A stretch of DNA of 64,000 nucleotides from Streptomyces sp. CB01580 (GCF_001905795.1 NZ_LIXJ01000005.1:241239-305238), one strand, 5' to 3'; numbered from the stretch's first letter, positions 33,063-42,296 are shown. Made by a program: numbers and translations. The notes: a model not told the origin generated them from the sequence alone.

Positions 33063-33274
33063 CGACCACGACCGAGTCCCCCCGCTGGTTCAAGTCTTCG
33101 TACAGCGACAACGGCGGCAACTGCGTGGAGGTCGCTGCCAACCTCGTCGCCACCCGCGGCATCATCCCCGTCCGCGACTCCAAGAACCCGAACGGCCCGG
33201 TGCTGAACCCCACCACCGCCGCCTTCGCGTCCTTCGTGACGGGCCTCAAGACCGAAGAGTTCGGCGCGGCCTGA
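33059..33274 (+). CDS. DUF397 family protein
   Basis: 71 residues, GTG start overlapping the XRE stop (GTGA). It has the typical FKSSYSDNGGNCVEVA and VRDSKNPNGPVL. DUF397 proteins act with the adjacent XRE regulator, likely as an antitoxin-like or modulatory partner. A strong terminator follows. Confidence 0.93.
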   Translation: MTTTTESPRWFKSSYSDNGGNCVEVAANLVATRGIIPVRDSKNPNGPVLNPTTAAFASFVTGLKTEEFGAA

Positions 33275-33307
33275 CGGCCGGCCCGCGTACCGGGCCGGAC
33301 CAGGACG

Positions 33308-33343
33308 GGCAGCCCCACCGTGCGACCGCATGGTGGGGCTGCC
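33308..33343 (+). terminator. terminator after DUF397
   Basis: GGCAGCCCCACC (33308-33319) pairs perfectly with GGTGGGGCTGCC (33332-33343) around a 12-base loop, 33 bases past the stop. Confidence 0.85.
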
Positions 33344-33865
33344 TCTGTTCACAGCCAACACACCGTCATCTGCGATGCGGCGCTCCCCCCTGACTCGATC
33401 TCTCAGCTCGTTCTTCATGGTCCGACCAGGTCGGTTCGGTTTCGGCGCACGGGCCGGGCATGGCAAGTGAACGCGGAGGTTCCGGAACCCCCGCCGGGCT
33501 CGGGCCGGGGTGAGTCGGCCAGGCTGTGCCGGTCGCTCCCAGGGCCGGCGAGGCACCTGGCCCCGGCATTGAGGTGGGCCGGCCGGGCTCCCACGGGTCG
33601 TGACCCCACACCTGCTGAGGCACGTTATGGCCGGCAACGCCGCGGACGGGTGATCAGGAAGGGCAGCGCACCATTCCGTGTCCACCGCTTCCGTACTCGA
33701 ACTGCGGAGCACTCCGCTGCATGGCACACGGCGTCCCTGGTGAGTTGTCCGGTTCCAGACATGCTGGTTTCGGACAGTCACCGCCCGTTCACCAATGAGC
33801 AGTCGGACTTACAGACTGGCGACGCCCACGGTTCCCCCTACCGGGCAACCTCGAAAGGAATCCCC
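33344..33865. other. long leader/promoter region of the metalloprotease gene
   Basis: 522 bases in which the plus frame stays open but has no protein-like composition or Shine-Dalgarno before its ATG codons. It should contain the promoter and regulatory sites of the protease; none was recognised. Confidence 0.45.
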
Positions 33866-35095
33866 GTGAAGAAGAACCTCTCCATGGCAGCGAGCCTAGC
33901 CATTGCCACGACCTGTGCCCTTGGCCTGGCGCTTCCTGCGCACGCCGCCGCGACCGGGCCCACGGCCGTCACCGGCCGGTCGCTGCCGTCGTCCGTCGAC
34001 GCCTCCGGAATGGACCCGCAGACCAAGGCCATCGTCGACAAGATCCAGGCCAAGCTGCCAGCTGACTGGGAGTCCCGCCTCAGTGCAACCCGTGCGAAGT
34101 ACGGCCTGAACGAGTCGCCGTGGAGCGAGATCCGCGACAGCGTGATCAACCCCGGCGATCACCAGTGCCAGCGGACCGAACTCACGACGTACGCCGGCTC
34201 TCTCCTTGATGGCGCGCACTCGGGGATTGTCGGAAACCTCCGGTTCTACGGTGGCTTCGACTGGGCGTCCTTCGACGCGCTGATCTACGGTACGGAGTCG
34301 AAGTCGAACACCTTCGGTGTCAACGGCGAGTACACCCAGAAGCTCACCGCCGAGGCGAAGAACCTCAAGCGTTTCTGGGACATCGACTCCGCGGGTATCC
34401 AGGTGATACCCATGCACGGAAAGGATGTCCTCTCCAGCCCCGAGCGGCTCGCCCACACGCTCTCCGTGATGTACGGCAACCCGATCGACGAGGCCCCGCG
34501 GGAGTGGGCGCTCGGTCTGGCCGAGCTGTTCATCGAGCTGGTCGACTCGGACCCGGTGCTCCAGGGCGGCGCGAACCCGATGTTCACCTTCAACGCTTTC
34601 GCCTACAGCGAGAAGGGCGATCCGGAGCCTTTCGGCATCTCCGAGCGGATCGTCATGGGTGACGGCATCCTGCAGGGCATGACGGCGGTGGGCCTGGGCG
34701 ATGTCGCGCCGAAGGGCATTCTGGGCCACGAGTTCGCTCACCATGTGCAGTTCCAGAAGGACCTTTTCGAGAGCGACCTGACCGGTCCGGAGGCCACTCG
34801 CCGCACCGAGCTCATGGCTGACGCGTTCGCCACGTACTACCTGACCCACGCCCGCGGCGAGTCGCTGAACGCCACCCGGCTCCTCAAGTCCGCGAAGTCG
34901 TTCTACCAGGTCGGCGACTGCAGCTTCACGAGCTCCGGTCACCACGGCACGCCCGACCAGCGGTTCAACTCGGCTACCTGGGCGGCGGGCGTGGCCAACG
35001 ACGCGGCGAACCAGGGGCACATCCTGCCGTCGCTCAAGCTCGACGAGCTGTTCGAGGCCAAACTCCCCGACCTGGTCAAGCCGGACGCCGGCTGA
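33866..35095 (+). CDS. secreted zinc metalloprotease (HExxH)
   Basis: 409 residues from a GTG with AAAGGA upstream. A signal peptide (MKKNLSMAASLAIATTCALG...) ends PAHAAA. The zinc motif is GILGHEFAHHVQFQ (about residue 290), and a downstream ELMADAFATYY supplies the likely third ligand and the Asp seen in gluzincin-like proteases. Two Cys (HQCQRTEL, VGDCSFTSSGHHG) may form a disulfide. The DQRFNSATWAAGVA tail resembles neutral zinc metallopeptidases of actinobacteria. The exact family is not certain. Confidence 0.82.
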   Translation: MKKNLSMAASLAIATTCALGLALPAHAAATGPTAVTGRSLPSSVDASGMDPQTKAIVDKIQAKLPADWESRLSATRAKYGLNESPWSEIRDSVINPGDHQCQRTELTTYAGSLLDGAHSGIVGNLRFYGGFDWASFDALIYGTESKSNTFGVNGEYTQKLTAEAKNLKRFWDIDSAGIQVIPMHGKDVLSSPERLAHTLSVMYGNPIDEAPREWALGLAELFIELVDSDPVLQGGANPMFTFNAFAYSEKGDPEPFGISERIVMGDGILQGMTAVGLGDVAPKGILGHEFAHHVQFQKDLFESDLTGPEATRRTELMADAFATYYLTHARGESLNATRLLKSAKSFYQVGDCSFTSSGHHGTPDQRFNSATWAAGVANDAANQGHILPSLKLDELFEAKLPDLVKPDAG

Positions 35096-35151
35096 CGGCT
35101 GCGCTCCCGCCGCAGGGCGATGACCGCGCGAGCGGCCGAAGACCCGCGGGG

Positions 35152-35177
35152 GCGGGCCGGATCACGCACCGGCCCGC
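35152..35177. terminator. bidirectional terminator
   Basis: GCGGGCCGG (35152-35160) pairs with CCGGCCCGC (35169-35177) around an eight-base loop, between the protease and the convergent regulator. Confidence 0.75.
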
Positions 35178-35216
35178 CTCCCACGCCCATTGCACGGGGC
35201 CGGCCAGGGCCGTGGT

Positions 35217-36197
35217 TCAGAGCCAGCCGCGGCGGCTGGCCTGGACACCGAGCTGGAACCGGGTCCGGGCGCCGAGCATCTCCTGCATGCGGGCGATGCG
35301 TCGAGCTACGGTCCGCTCGCTCACCCCGAGCTCACGGGCGATCGACTCGTCGGTCAGCCCGGCACTGAGGTAGCTCAGAAGTTGCCGGTGCCCGTTCATC
35401 GAGCTGGTCCCGCTCTCGAAGACCTCACCGGTCGACGGGAGCGGAACAGCCATCCGCCAGTACGACTCGAACACGCCGATCAGCCCGTCCAGGAGACCCG
35501 ACGGCTGGACGACGATGCTGTGGTGTCCCGTGCGGTCCGGCGCGGTGGCTCCCACCACGGCGAAGCGGTCGTCGCAGACCAGCACGTTCAGCGCGACGTC
35601 CGGGAAGACCCGGGCCTGCTCTCCACGGTCGACGCACTCGTGCGCCACCGCCAGCGCCTTGGGGTCCTGCAGGATGGTGGCGCCGTACACCACCCGGTAG
35701 GCGATCCCGCGGTCCAGCGCATCCAACAATCCGAGGCTGACCTCCGGCACACGATCGCCCCTACCGACCGGCCCTATCGACAGCCCACGCACCTCCGCCA
35801 CCGCCTCGTCGTGGACCCGTCGCTGTACCGCCATGTGTCCGTGGGAGGAGTCGACGACCTCGACATAGCTCGATCCCGACGTGTGGTCGAGCCAGAACCG
35901 TGACAGGGCCGTCGCGCTCTCGTAGGCGATCCGGGCTTCGCGTGCGCGTCGCTCAGCGACGGCCTCCAGCACCGCGCGAGGCGGCTGGGCGGTCAGCCTG
36001 CCGTCCGTGCACGACACCAGACCGATGTCGCTGAGCTCGGCGACCGCATGCTGGAGGCATTCGAGAGGCGACCCGACCAGCGCCGACCGGTCGGCGAGCT
36101 CGGCCGAGGTCTGCGGACCCTGTTCCACGAGCGCCAGGTAGGCAGCCTCCGCCATCGCGGAGAGGCCGAGAGCCTGCAGTGGGCGCAGTTCGCGCAT
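35217..36197 (-). CDS. TrmB-like / LuxR-type two-HTH regulator
   Basis: 326 residues. An ATG at 36197 right behind a GGGGGGAGA run is chosen; an upstream in-frame ATG at 36245 is possible. The N-terminal winged helix reads LGLSAMAEAAYLALVEQGPQ, then TSAELADRSALVGSPLECLQ. A middle domain resembles phospholipase-D-like TrmB sensor regions (VVYGATILQDPKAL, RVFPDVALNVLVCDDRFAVV). The C-terminus is a LuxR helix-turn-helix, LLSYLSAGLTDESIARELGV, then SERTVARRIARMQEMLGA. This fused architecture is recurrent in Streptomyces; the target is unknown. Confidence 0.87.
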   Translation of the reverse strand: MRELRPLQALGLSAMAEAAYLALVEQGPQTSAELADRSALVGSPLECLQHAVAELSDIGLVSCTDGRLTAQPPRAVLEAVAERRAREARIAYESATALSRFWLDHTSGSSYVEVVDSSHGHMAVQRRVHDEAVAEVRGLSIGPVGRGDRVPEVSLGLLDALDRGIAYRVVYGATILQDPKALAVAHECVDRGEQARVFPDVALNVLVCDDRFAVVGATAPDRTGHHSIVVQPSGLLDGLIGVFESYWRMAVPLPSTGEVFESGTSSMNGHRQLLSYLSAGLTDESIARELGVSERTVARRIARMQEMLGARTRFQLGVQASRRGWL

Positions 36198-36353
36198 TCT
36201 CCCCCCACCCTGGTGGCGCTGCACGGCACCGCCCACTGACTTCATTTCTACGGTGACTGTTTATCTGCTGAAGATCGCTACCGTAGCACCGGCGTGAGCA
36301 GTAGACGGCGTCCGAGGGCTGGTCGACGCCGGCAAAGACCTTGAACGACAAGC

Positions 36354-36689
36354 CTATCCGAGCGGGGTGATGTCGGCTGGTTCGCCCAGGTCGTAGAAGT
36401 GTTGGGTGCGGGTGTCCAGTTTGCCGGCGATCTCCATCGAGGCTTGGTCGCCGACGGGAGTCCAGTCCTCTGCGAACCAGAGGATGAACTCCTTTACTGG
36501 AAGCCCGTTCCATGAGAAGGCGTCGTCGCTGGTGATCCGGTACGACTCCACGGAATCACCGTTGGGCAGCTCGATCTTGTCTTTCGTCCCGTCCACCTTC
36601 CACACCGGCTGCGACTGCACCATTTCGGCGGCGTACTTGACGTCGGAGAAGGTTCGGTAGAGCTCGCCGGTTGCAGCGACGAGCTGCAT
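36354..36689 (-). CDS. hypothetical protein, coupled to the gene upstream
   Basis: 111 residues, reading MQLVAATGELYRTFSDVKY, then WKVDGTKDKIELPNGDSVES and EFILWFAEDWTPVGDQASME. No family is recognised. Its start codon lies in the loop of a perfect 14-bp hairpin that begins right after the stop of the upstream gene. Translation is probably opened only when the upstream gene is being read. Confidence 0.65.
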   Translation of the reverse strand: MQLVAATGELYRTFSDVKYAAEMVQSQPVWKVDGTKDKIELPNGDSVESYRITSDDAFSWNGLPVKEFILWFAEDWTPVGDQASMEIAGKLDTRTQHFYDLGEPADITPLG

Positions 36690-36710
36690 GGCGGATGTCG
36701 CTGCAACCGG
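36667..36710 (-). promoter_or_regulatory. hairpin enclosing a start codon
   Basis: On the mRNA, CCGGTTGCAGCGAC (36710-36697) follows the upstream stop and pairs perfectly with GTCGCTGCAACCGG (36680-36667). The 16-base loop holds the ATG of the next gene (36689-36687). This fits a translational-coupling switch; alternatively it is a protein-binding palindrome. Confidence 0.65.
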
Positions 36711-37031
36711 TCACAGACCGGCGACGTCCCGGGCCCTTTTCAGCACGGAGCCGAGCGCGTCCACTGCGGCGCCGTGCCGCCTCGCGCGCGCCGCCCGGTC
36801 CGCCGGTACCAGTCGCGCGGCAGCCTGTGCGGCATAGGCGTCCGGGTCGCCGAAAGCAGTGCGCGGGTGCTCTCCCGTATCCGCGCAGTGCGTCGTGACT
36901 TCCTTGACCGCCTGGAGCACCACTGCCCGGTCCACACCCGGCTGCATGGCCAGCCGTACCTGGAAACGAGCCATCCACTTTTCGCGGTCCTTCTCCCTCG
37001 CCGCGTCCGTTGTCCGGTCCTTCTTCACCAC
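36711..37031 (-). CDS. hypothetical protein, HAAS-like
   Basis: 106 residues from one of two adjacent GTG codons behind GGGAGGG. It opens with a charged helix (KKDRTTDAAREKDREKW), then ARFQVRLAMQPGVDRAVVLQ and TAFGDPDAYAAQAAARLVP. A GDP-AYA element like this is reminiscent of HAAS-type signalling helices (DUF1700/1048), a weak resemblance only. It is the first gene of a two-gene operon with the gene at 36354. Confidence 0.65.
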   Translation of the reverse strand: MVKKDRTTDAAREKDREKWMARFQVRLAMQPGVDRAVVLQAVKEVTTHCADTGEHPRTAFGDPDAYAAQAAARLVPADRAARARRHGAAVDALGSVLKRARDVAGL

Positions 37032-37614
37032 GTGCCCTCCCGGGTAATCGGCAACCGTCCGTCAAGGGGTCGGACGCCTGGGCATCGAAATGGGTTGCAC
37101 AAGCAAGAAGCTGATGAGTCCCAGGTGACTACATGAGCCACACTGGCCCTACCGGCCCGGTCCGCTGTCACAGGTCACGGGTTCTGGCACAGCTTCCCGC
37201 CCCGCCCTGCCCGGAAGTCCTGGTGACAGGCCTCCTGCCTTAGCGACAGCTATCGTGCTTCGGTTCAGGTGGCTGAGCCGAAGCGCGTTGGTTGTCACCG
37301 GCAAAGCCGCCTGAACCGGCGGACAGGACCGGTCGAGGCAGCCCAGTTGTCACCGATGAGGCATTCGGCTTGTCACAGGTGCTCATTCGGCAACCGTCCC
37401 GTCACCAGCACCGAGGCGGGCCGGGGGCGTTCGCTGCGGTCCGCCGGGGTTGCCCTCGCCTGAGGCAATCCTGCCCTCAGTCACCCGCAACACCCACTCA
37501 ACGACTGTGCAACCTTCGGCTATCAGTGCGGAATTGGATGCGATCCGGTGTCTCGCTGGCATGATGAGGGAACAGGGGCAGTTGCCTGGTGGCCGTGTGA
37601 TTCGGGGGGGCTTC
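37032..37614. repeat. TTGTCAC repeats in a long promoter region
   Basis: 583 bases without a gene. TTGTCAC occurs at 37292, 37347 and 37370 on the plus strand, CTGTCACAGGTCAC at 37165 and GGTGACAGG near 37211. Spacings between the three direct copies are 55 and 23 bases. They may be operators for the membrane protein at 37615; no protein can be assigned. Confidence 0.45.
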
Positions 37615-38700
37615 ATGGGAGCGGATGAACTCGCCGCGGCCGCTGTCGGGGTGCTGGCAGCTGTGATCACGGGAACAGCGACCAGCATGGGCGAGCAGGC
37701 TGGGGCCGCCGTCGCACAGATCGTACGAGACCGGCTGGGAGCGTCGGATCGCGGCCGGGCCGCACTGGCAGATCTTGAGGAGTCCGGGGCGTCCCCGGAG
37801 ATGCGGACCGGGGCATCGGCGGTTCTCGCCGAGGAGATCAAGAACGATCCCCAGTTGCAGCACGCACTGACGGTTCACCTGAGCGCACCGCATGCTGCTG
37901 GCGGTGTGGTCATCGACCGCAGCCGACTGCGGGGCGACAACCCGATCCTGGTCGGCAGCGGGACGATCAACTTCACGAAGCCGAAGTCAGCGGCCGGCAT
38001 GGTGGCGCTCGTGCTGGGCGTGCTGGTGGTCCTCGCCGTGATCGTCCTCGCTGTGTACGGCGGGAGCCAGATCCTTGGTTCTGATGCCTCTCCGGAAAGC
38101 GGCCGTGGCTCCGCATCCGCGACGGCCGGCAAGAACGACGGTTCGGCGTCGGGCAGCGGCAGCGGCAGCGAGGAGAGGACGATTACACCTCGTGCGCTGA
38201 CCGTGGCCGAGGCGAAGGACGTGGTGCCTGGGCTGGAGGACATGCCGTCAGGCTGGGCAGTCAGCAGTGCACGCAACGGGTTCCCCGCCGAAGGGGACGA
38301 AGGGTGCAACGCGGGAACTGCGAACTATGAGAACCCGGAAAAGAACTCTGGCAACCTCACGGTGACCTACCGCGTGACCGCGTGCCGAAACGTTCGAACG
38401 GTGATCGACGGGTACGCGGAGGTGTTGAAGGGTGTCGCAACCAGCAATCCGGAAGAGACACGTATCGCGATGCCGAAGTGTGGTGATGAGAGCTTCGCGA
38501 CCAGCTACACCGTCACTGACAGCCAAAGCGACTGGAATGGCGATCACGTCGAGATCCGGGCCCGGGTGGGAGCGGTCTACATCGACATGAACTACGGCCC
38601 GATCGGCGACGGCCCTTACAGGCTCGACTTCCTGGAGCGGGCCCAGGAGCTCATGCAACTCGTCTGCGACCGGGCTGTCGCTTCGCAGAGCACTCCCTGA
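37615..38700 (+). CDS. hypothetical single-pass membrane protein
   Basis: 361 residues from an ATG with GGGGGG upstream. The N-terminus is amphipathic and Ala-rich (ELAAAAVGVLAAVITGTATS) with a short IVRDRLGASDRGRAALADLE stretch. A GTINFTK segment precedes the single transmembrane helix (MVALVLGVLVVLAVIVLAVY, about residues 125-145). A Ser/Gly linker leads to an extracellular domain with four Cys (EGCNAGTANYE, VTACRNVRTV, MPKCGDESFA, LVCDRAV). The topology is N-in/C-out. It may be a sensor or immunity-like protein; no family is recognised. Confidence 0.75.
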   Translation: MGADELAAAAVGVLAAVITGTATSMGEQAGAAVAQIVRDRLGASDRGRAALADLEESGASPEMRTGASAVLAEEIKNDPQLQHALTVHLSAPHAAGGVVIDRSRLRGDNPILVGSGTINFTKPKSAAGMVALVLGVLVVLAVIVLAVYGGSQILGSDASPESGRGSASATAGKNDGSASGSGSGSEERTITPRALTVAEAKDVVPGLEDMPSGWAVSSARNGFPAEGDEGCNAGTANYENPEKNSGNLTVTYRVTACRNVRTVIDGYAEVLKGVATSNPEETRIAMPKCGDESFATSYTVTDSQSDWNGDHVEIRARVGAVYIDMNYGPIGDGPYRLDFLERAQELMQLVCDRAVASQSTP

Positions 38701-38769
38701 CCGCCCCCGCCCCTGAGCGGCGCGGGCGTCACAGCACCTCAAGCACGGCGTTGCAGATGGTCAGTGCAC

Positions 38770-39110
38770 TCTGGCCGACTCACGGCAGGGGGCGCTCTTC
38801 AAGGCGGTGATCGCGGCCGCCACCTGTGACGCGGAGACGGCCGAGGCTCTGCACCGCTTCTACGACATCCGCGTCCGGGAGTGGGCACCCTGCGTGCAAC
38901 AGGCCATCGACCAAGGCGAGATACCCGAGGGCACCGATGCGCAGGAGGTGATCCGCGCCGTCTCCGCCCCCTTGTACTACCGGTTGCCGACCACGGACGA
39001 CCGCCTCGACGAGGCCGCCGTCGACGGCTTCCGTGCGTACAGGCTCACCGAAGACGCCCTCGGAGTCGAAGTCGACGAGAGCCGGACGAAGGACGCGTTC
39101 GAAGGCTTCC
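38770..39110 (+). pseudogene. TetR-family regulator, C-terminal remnant
   Basis: The plus frame reads IAAATCDAETAEALHRFYDI, then RVREWAPCVQQAIDQGEIPE and EVIRAVSAPLYYRLPTTDDR, the end of a TetR/AcrR ligand domain (TetR_C_16-like). No helix-turn-helix lies upstream and the end reads into unrelated sequence. It is only about 110 codons and non-functional. Confidence 0.65.
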
Positions 39111-39245
39111 TTTTGCACACCCGGCCCGATGCCCACCAGGCTCGGCTTCGACTTCGGGGGAAAGCGCGCCTGCGAACGTCTCCGGATCACGCGTCGGGGT
39201 CGGGGCCTTCCCCAATCCGTCGGGGCGTACCGGCGGCCCCGGTGA

Positions 39246-39282
39246 GCCCGGTCCCTCGGTCCGGTGGGCCGAGGGACCGGGC
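39246..39282 (-). terminator. terminator of the exosortase-target gene
   Basis: GCCCGGTCCCTCGG (39246-39259) pairs perfectly with CCGAGGGACCGGGC (39269-39282), 30 bases past the minus-strand stop. Confidence 0.85.
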
Positions 39283-39312
39283 AGCCGGGCCGGAGGCCCG
39301 GTGCGCTGGGCG

Positions 39313-40077
39313 TCAGGCGGCCGAACCGTCGGCGCCGGTGTTGCGACGGCGCAGGTAGACCGTGGCCAGGACGCCCGCCACGGCCACGCCGCCCGTGGCC
39401 CCGGCGACGGTCGGGTCGATCATCGGAACCGCTTCGGCGGGCTCCGCGCCGCCGCACTCGGCGTGGCCGATGACCAGGTTGGCGCCGTTCAACGCCGGCA
39501 GCAGGGTGATGTGGACGGCGTTGACGCTCAGTACGCCGTCGGCGTCGGTGGTCTGCTCGTTGAGGACGATCGAACCGACGGCGGGAATGCTGACTTTGGT
39601 GTTGGCGGGGGCATTGGCCTGGAGGTTGGTCGGGATTCCGAGGACGGTGATCGACCCGCCCGCGATCAGACCACTGCCCTTGGCGCCGGTGGGGGTCGCC
39701 TCGCAGGTCGACTCGACGCCCGTCAGGGACGCCTGGGCTACACCGAGGTCGAGCCCGAGCTTGTCGACCGTCGCGGAGGCCGACGAGGTGCCGTCGGCCG
39801 GGTTGCCGCCGGTCTTCGCGGTGAGCACCGACGTGGTGGTGAACGCGCCGAGGTCGAGGCCGACGAGGGTCTCCGTTCCGCCCGACGGGTAGGTCGAGTG
39901 GGGTGTCGGCGAAACGGCGACGGCCCCGCTCAGGGCCTCCGAGGAGACGACGTAGGCGTCGGCCTCGGGAGCCGGGAGGGCTGCGTACGCCGGGGCTGCG
40001 GCGGACAGGATGCCGGCGACGAGTGCGCTGCCCGTCAGGACATGGATGCGGGCACGGGCACGGGTACGGGTTCTCAC
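39313..40077 (-). CDS. choice-of-anchor P family surface protein
   Basis: 254 residues from a GTG with AAAGG upstream. An Arg-rich n-region and hydrophobic core form a signal peptide ending APAYA. The body repeats short beta-rich stretches (LSGAVAVSPTPHSTYPSGGT, VGLDLGAFTTTSVLTAKTGG) and has a Cys pair (VESTCEATP, GHAECGGA). The C-terminus is a sorting signal: VPMIDPTVAGA, a glycine-rich transmembrane helix (GGVAVAGVLATVYL) and RRR. This tripartite tail fits a target of the exosortase encoded two genes upstream. The family name is recalled, not searched. Confidence 0.8.
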   Translation of the reverse strand: MRTRTRARARIHVLTGSALVAGILSAAAPAYAALPAPEADAYVVSSEALSGAVAVSPTPHSTYPSGGTETLVGLDLGAFTTTSVLTAKTGGNPADGTSSASATVDKLGLDLGVAQASLTGVESTCEATPTGAKGSGLIAGGSITVLGIPTNLQANAPANTKVSIPAVGSIVLNEQTTDADGVLSVNAVHITLLPALNGANLVIGHAECGGAEPAEAVPMIDPTVAGATGGVAVAGVLATVYLRRRNTGADGSAA

Positions 40078-40332
40078 AGGTTGGGCCTTTCGTGTAGCGG
40101 ACAGCGAGATTCGCTGCCGGGTGATGGTTCCGGGAACGGGTCGGTCTCCCGTCGGCCGTGAAGGTGCTGCTCAGGGCTTTCGGGAACGTCCCCGGACGGG
40201 CCGTCGGCGGCGGCCGGTCGATGCGGCAGGCGTCGTCGCGCCGGGTGCCGGGGCCTTGGGGTTGGTGCGTCAACTCCCTTGTCCGGTCGTGGTTTCGGCC
40301 ACGGTTTACCGGTCGGGGAGAAGCTTCGTCGG

Positions 40333-41694
40333 TCAGGCGGTGGCGATCTCCTGGGCGGCGGGCAGCGGCTCGGCCGTGCGGGCCGTCTTGTGCCAGGAGC
40401 CCTTGCGCCGCACGATCCGCCAGAAGGCGCGGACCGCGACGATGTAGGTGGTCGCGGCGTAGACCGCGAGCGCGAGTCCGTAGCCGAGCGCGGCCCGGCG
40501 ACTGGTTCCGGGTTCGCAGCGGCGCCGGTAGAGCGGTCCCCAGACGGCGAACTCGGCGATCCCCACGAGCAGGTAGATCGCGATCAGCGGAGCGCCGCCC
40601 TGGCCGAGGAAGGCGAAGACGAACTCCGGGTACACGACCGCGTTGTAGGCGAAGGCGGCGATCGGAACGGTGTAGACGACCAGCCCGACGGCCTGGAGCC
40701 ATGGCTGGCTCATGAAGTAGAGGACCTCCAGGAAGCCCGTCGTGGTGAAGTGGTGGGACCGCCAGACCTGGCGCAGATAGGGCGCGCACTGCATGGCCCC
40801 CTGTGCCCAGCGGACCCGCTGGGTGAGCAACTGCCGTACGCTCCACAGGGCTTCCTGGTCCACCCAGGCAGCCGTGGTGTAGCCGTTGCGCCAGCCGCCG
40901 AGCATCATCCGAAGCCCGAGTTCGAAGTCCTCCAGCAGCGCCTTGCCCCATGGTTCGGCGCTGCCCTGATCGATCGAGCGCAGTGCGCTGAGCCGGTTGG
41001 CCTGCCCGTTGCCGCCCACGTTGACGGTCCTGGTGTACCGGCGGGTGATCTGCATGGCGGAGATGGGCCCGCGGAATTCGATGTCCTGCAACCGGGCCAG
41101 CAGGCGGGCGAACCGGTTACGGACGGGCCCCCGGTCGGGCAGGGGCACGGCCACGTCACGGTTGGACATCCGGACCTCGACCTGCACGGCCCCGATGGAC
41201 GGGTCGCCGAAGAACGTCGGTCCGGCGAAGCAGTCCAGCATCCCCGGGGAGGGCCGCCCGTCGGCGTCCAGAACGGTCACGATGACGCGGTCGGCATCGG
41301 CGTCCTGGGGCAGCCAGGCTTCGAGTGCCTGGTAGGCGGCGTTCAGGGCGTCGCCCTTGCCCGTCCGCGCCTGCGGCAGGCGACGGCCGACCAGATGGAC
41401 GGGCCGTCCCGCGTCCGCCCGGGCCCGTACCACCTCGGCCGTCCGGTCGTCGGAGTGGTCGTCGACGACCCAGACGTGGGCGTCGGGGAAGTGCCGGGCG
41501 AGGTAGTCCAAGGTGGTGCCGATCACGGCCTCCTCGTCCAGGCAGGGGACGAAGAAGTGCCAGCTGAAGCCTGTCGGATCGCCCGGGGGATCCGGGCGCG
41601 CCCGCAGGAAGTTGCGCACGATCACGGCGACGTAGGCGAGGAAGCTGACCCCGAGGACGAACGAGAGGGATATGGAGATGTCGAGCAAGGTCAC
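40333..41694 (-). CDS. family 2 membrane glycosyltransferase
   Basis: 453 residues, GTG start overlapping the exosortase stop (GTGA). One N-terminal helix, then a GT-A domain: FVPCLDEEAVIGTTLDYLAR, VWVVDDHSDD, the DxD in VLDADGRPSP, and QRVRWAQGAMQ (the Q-x-x-R-W motif of processive enzymes). Four C-terminal transmembrane helices follow. It resembles cellulose/hyaluronan-type synthases that polymerise and export a polysaccharide. Coupling to an exosortase and its target suggests it glycosylates or builds the surface polymer the target sits in. Confidence 0.9.
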   Translation of the reverse strand: MTLLDISISLSFVLGVSFLAYVAVIVRNFLRARPDPPGDPTGFSWHFFVPCLDEEAVIGTTLDYLARHFPDAHVWVVDDHSDDRTAEVVRARADAGRPVHLVGRRLPQARTGKGDALNAAYQALEAWLPQDADADRVIVTVLDADGRPSPGMLDCFAGPTFFGDPSIGAVQVEVRMSNRDVAVPLPDRGPVRNRFARLLARLQDIEFRGPISAMQITRRYTRTVNVGGNGQANRLSALRSIDQGSAEPWGKALLEDFELGLRMMLGGWRNGYTTAAWVDQEALWSVRQLLTQRVRWAQGAMQCAPYLRQVWRSHHFTTTGFLEVLYFMSQPWLQAVGLVVYTVPIAAFAYNAVVYPEFVFAFLGQGGAPLIAIYLLVGIAEFAVWGPLYRRRCEPGTSRRAALGYGLALAVYAATTYIVAVRAFWRIVRRKGSWHKTARTAEPLPAAQEIATA

Positions 41695-42296
41695 AGCGCG
41701 TCGTCCTCGGCGTCTTCGGTGGACGTTCGGGTGATCATGTAGAGGAAGAGCAGCAGGGCGACCAGGGCGGCGGCCATCATCAGCACCGAGCCGAACAGGA
41801 TGTGTGTCCAGCCGAAACCCTCGTCGCCGTAGCGGTGTTGCATGGCGACGATCAGCATCAGGCGCCCCAGATTGGTGCCGCCGATCAGGACGGCCGCCAG
41901 GACGAAGCCCAGCAGGATCCGTGTCGGCCGGCGCGTGCTGAACAGCAACAGGACGCCGGACAACAGGGCGAGCGTGGCGATGAACAGGGCGCTGCTGCAG
42001 CCGGTGGTCAGCGCGATTCCGCGCCCGAAGCCGTCGTCGCCGCCGGCGTAGAGGACCGGCGCTTCGGGGGCCGCGAGCACCATGGTCCGCAGACCGAGGA
42101 CCTGAGAGATCAGCCACTCCGCCGCAGCCATCTCGTGGAAGCGGTACTCGCGCTCGCCGACGACCAGGAACCCGCACAGGACCAGCAGCAGCGGCCCGAG
42201 CACCCGGCCGAGCAGCGAGGTGCGGCCGGTGCGCGACACCCGCGAGCGGGTCGGCCTCAACGGCCGTGCCCCTTGCGGAAGCGCGTCTGACGTCAT
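41691..42296 (-). CDS. exosortase/archaeosortase family protein (XrtP-like)
   Basis: 201 residues with about five transmembrane helices. The catalytic triad of exosortases is complete: Cys in LTTGCSSALFIATL, Arg in GGTNLGRLMLIVAM and His in GWTHILFGSVLM. The short size fits the actinobacterial XrtP type. It cleaves and probably re-attaches the C-terminal signal of its targets at the outer face of the membrane. It overlaps the glycosyltransferase gene by four bases. Confidence 0.87.
   Translation of the reverse strand: MTSDALPQGARPLRPTRSRVSRTGRTSLLGRVLGPLLLVLCGFLVVGEREYRFHEMAAAEWLISQVLGLRTMVLAAPEAPVLYAGGDDGFGRGIALTTGCSSALFIATLALLSGVLLLFSTRRPTRILLGFVLAAVLIGGTNLGRLMLIVAMQHRYGDEGFGWTHILFGSVLMMAAALVALLLFLYMITRTSTEDAEDDAL

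Noticed and set aside
38780..40951. 723-codon minus-strand frame
   Set aside because: Arg-rich shadow crossing three unrelated regions.
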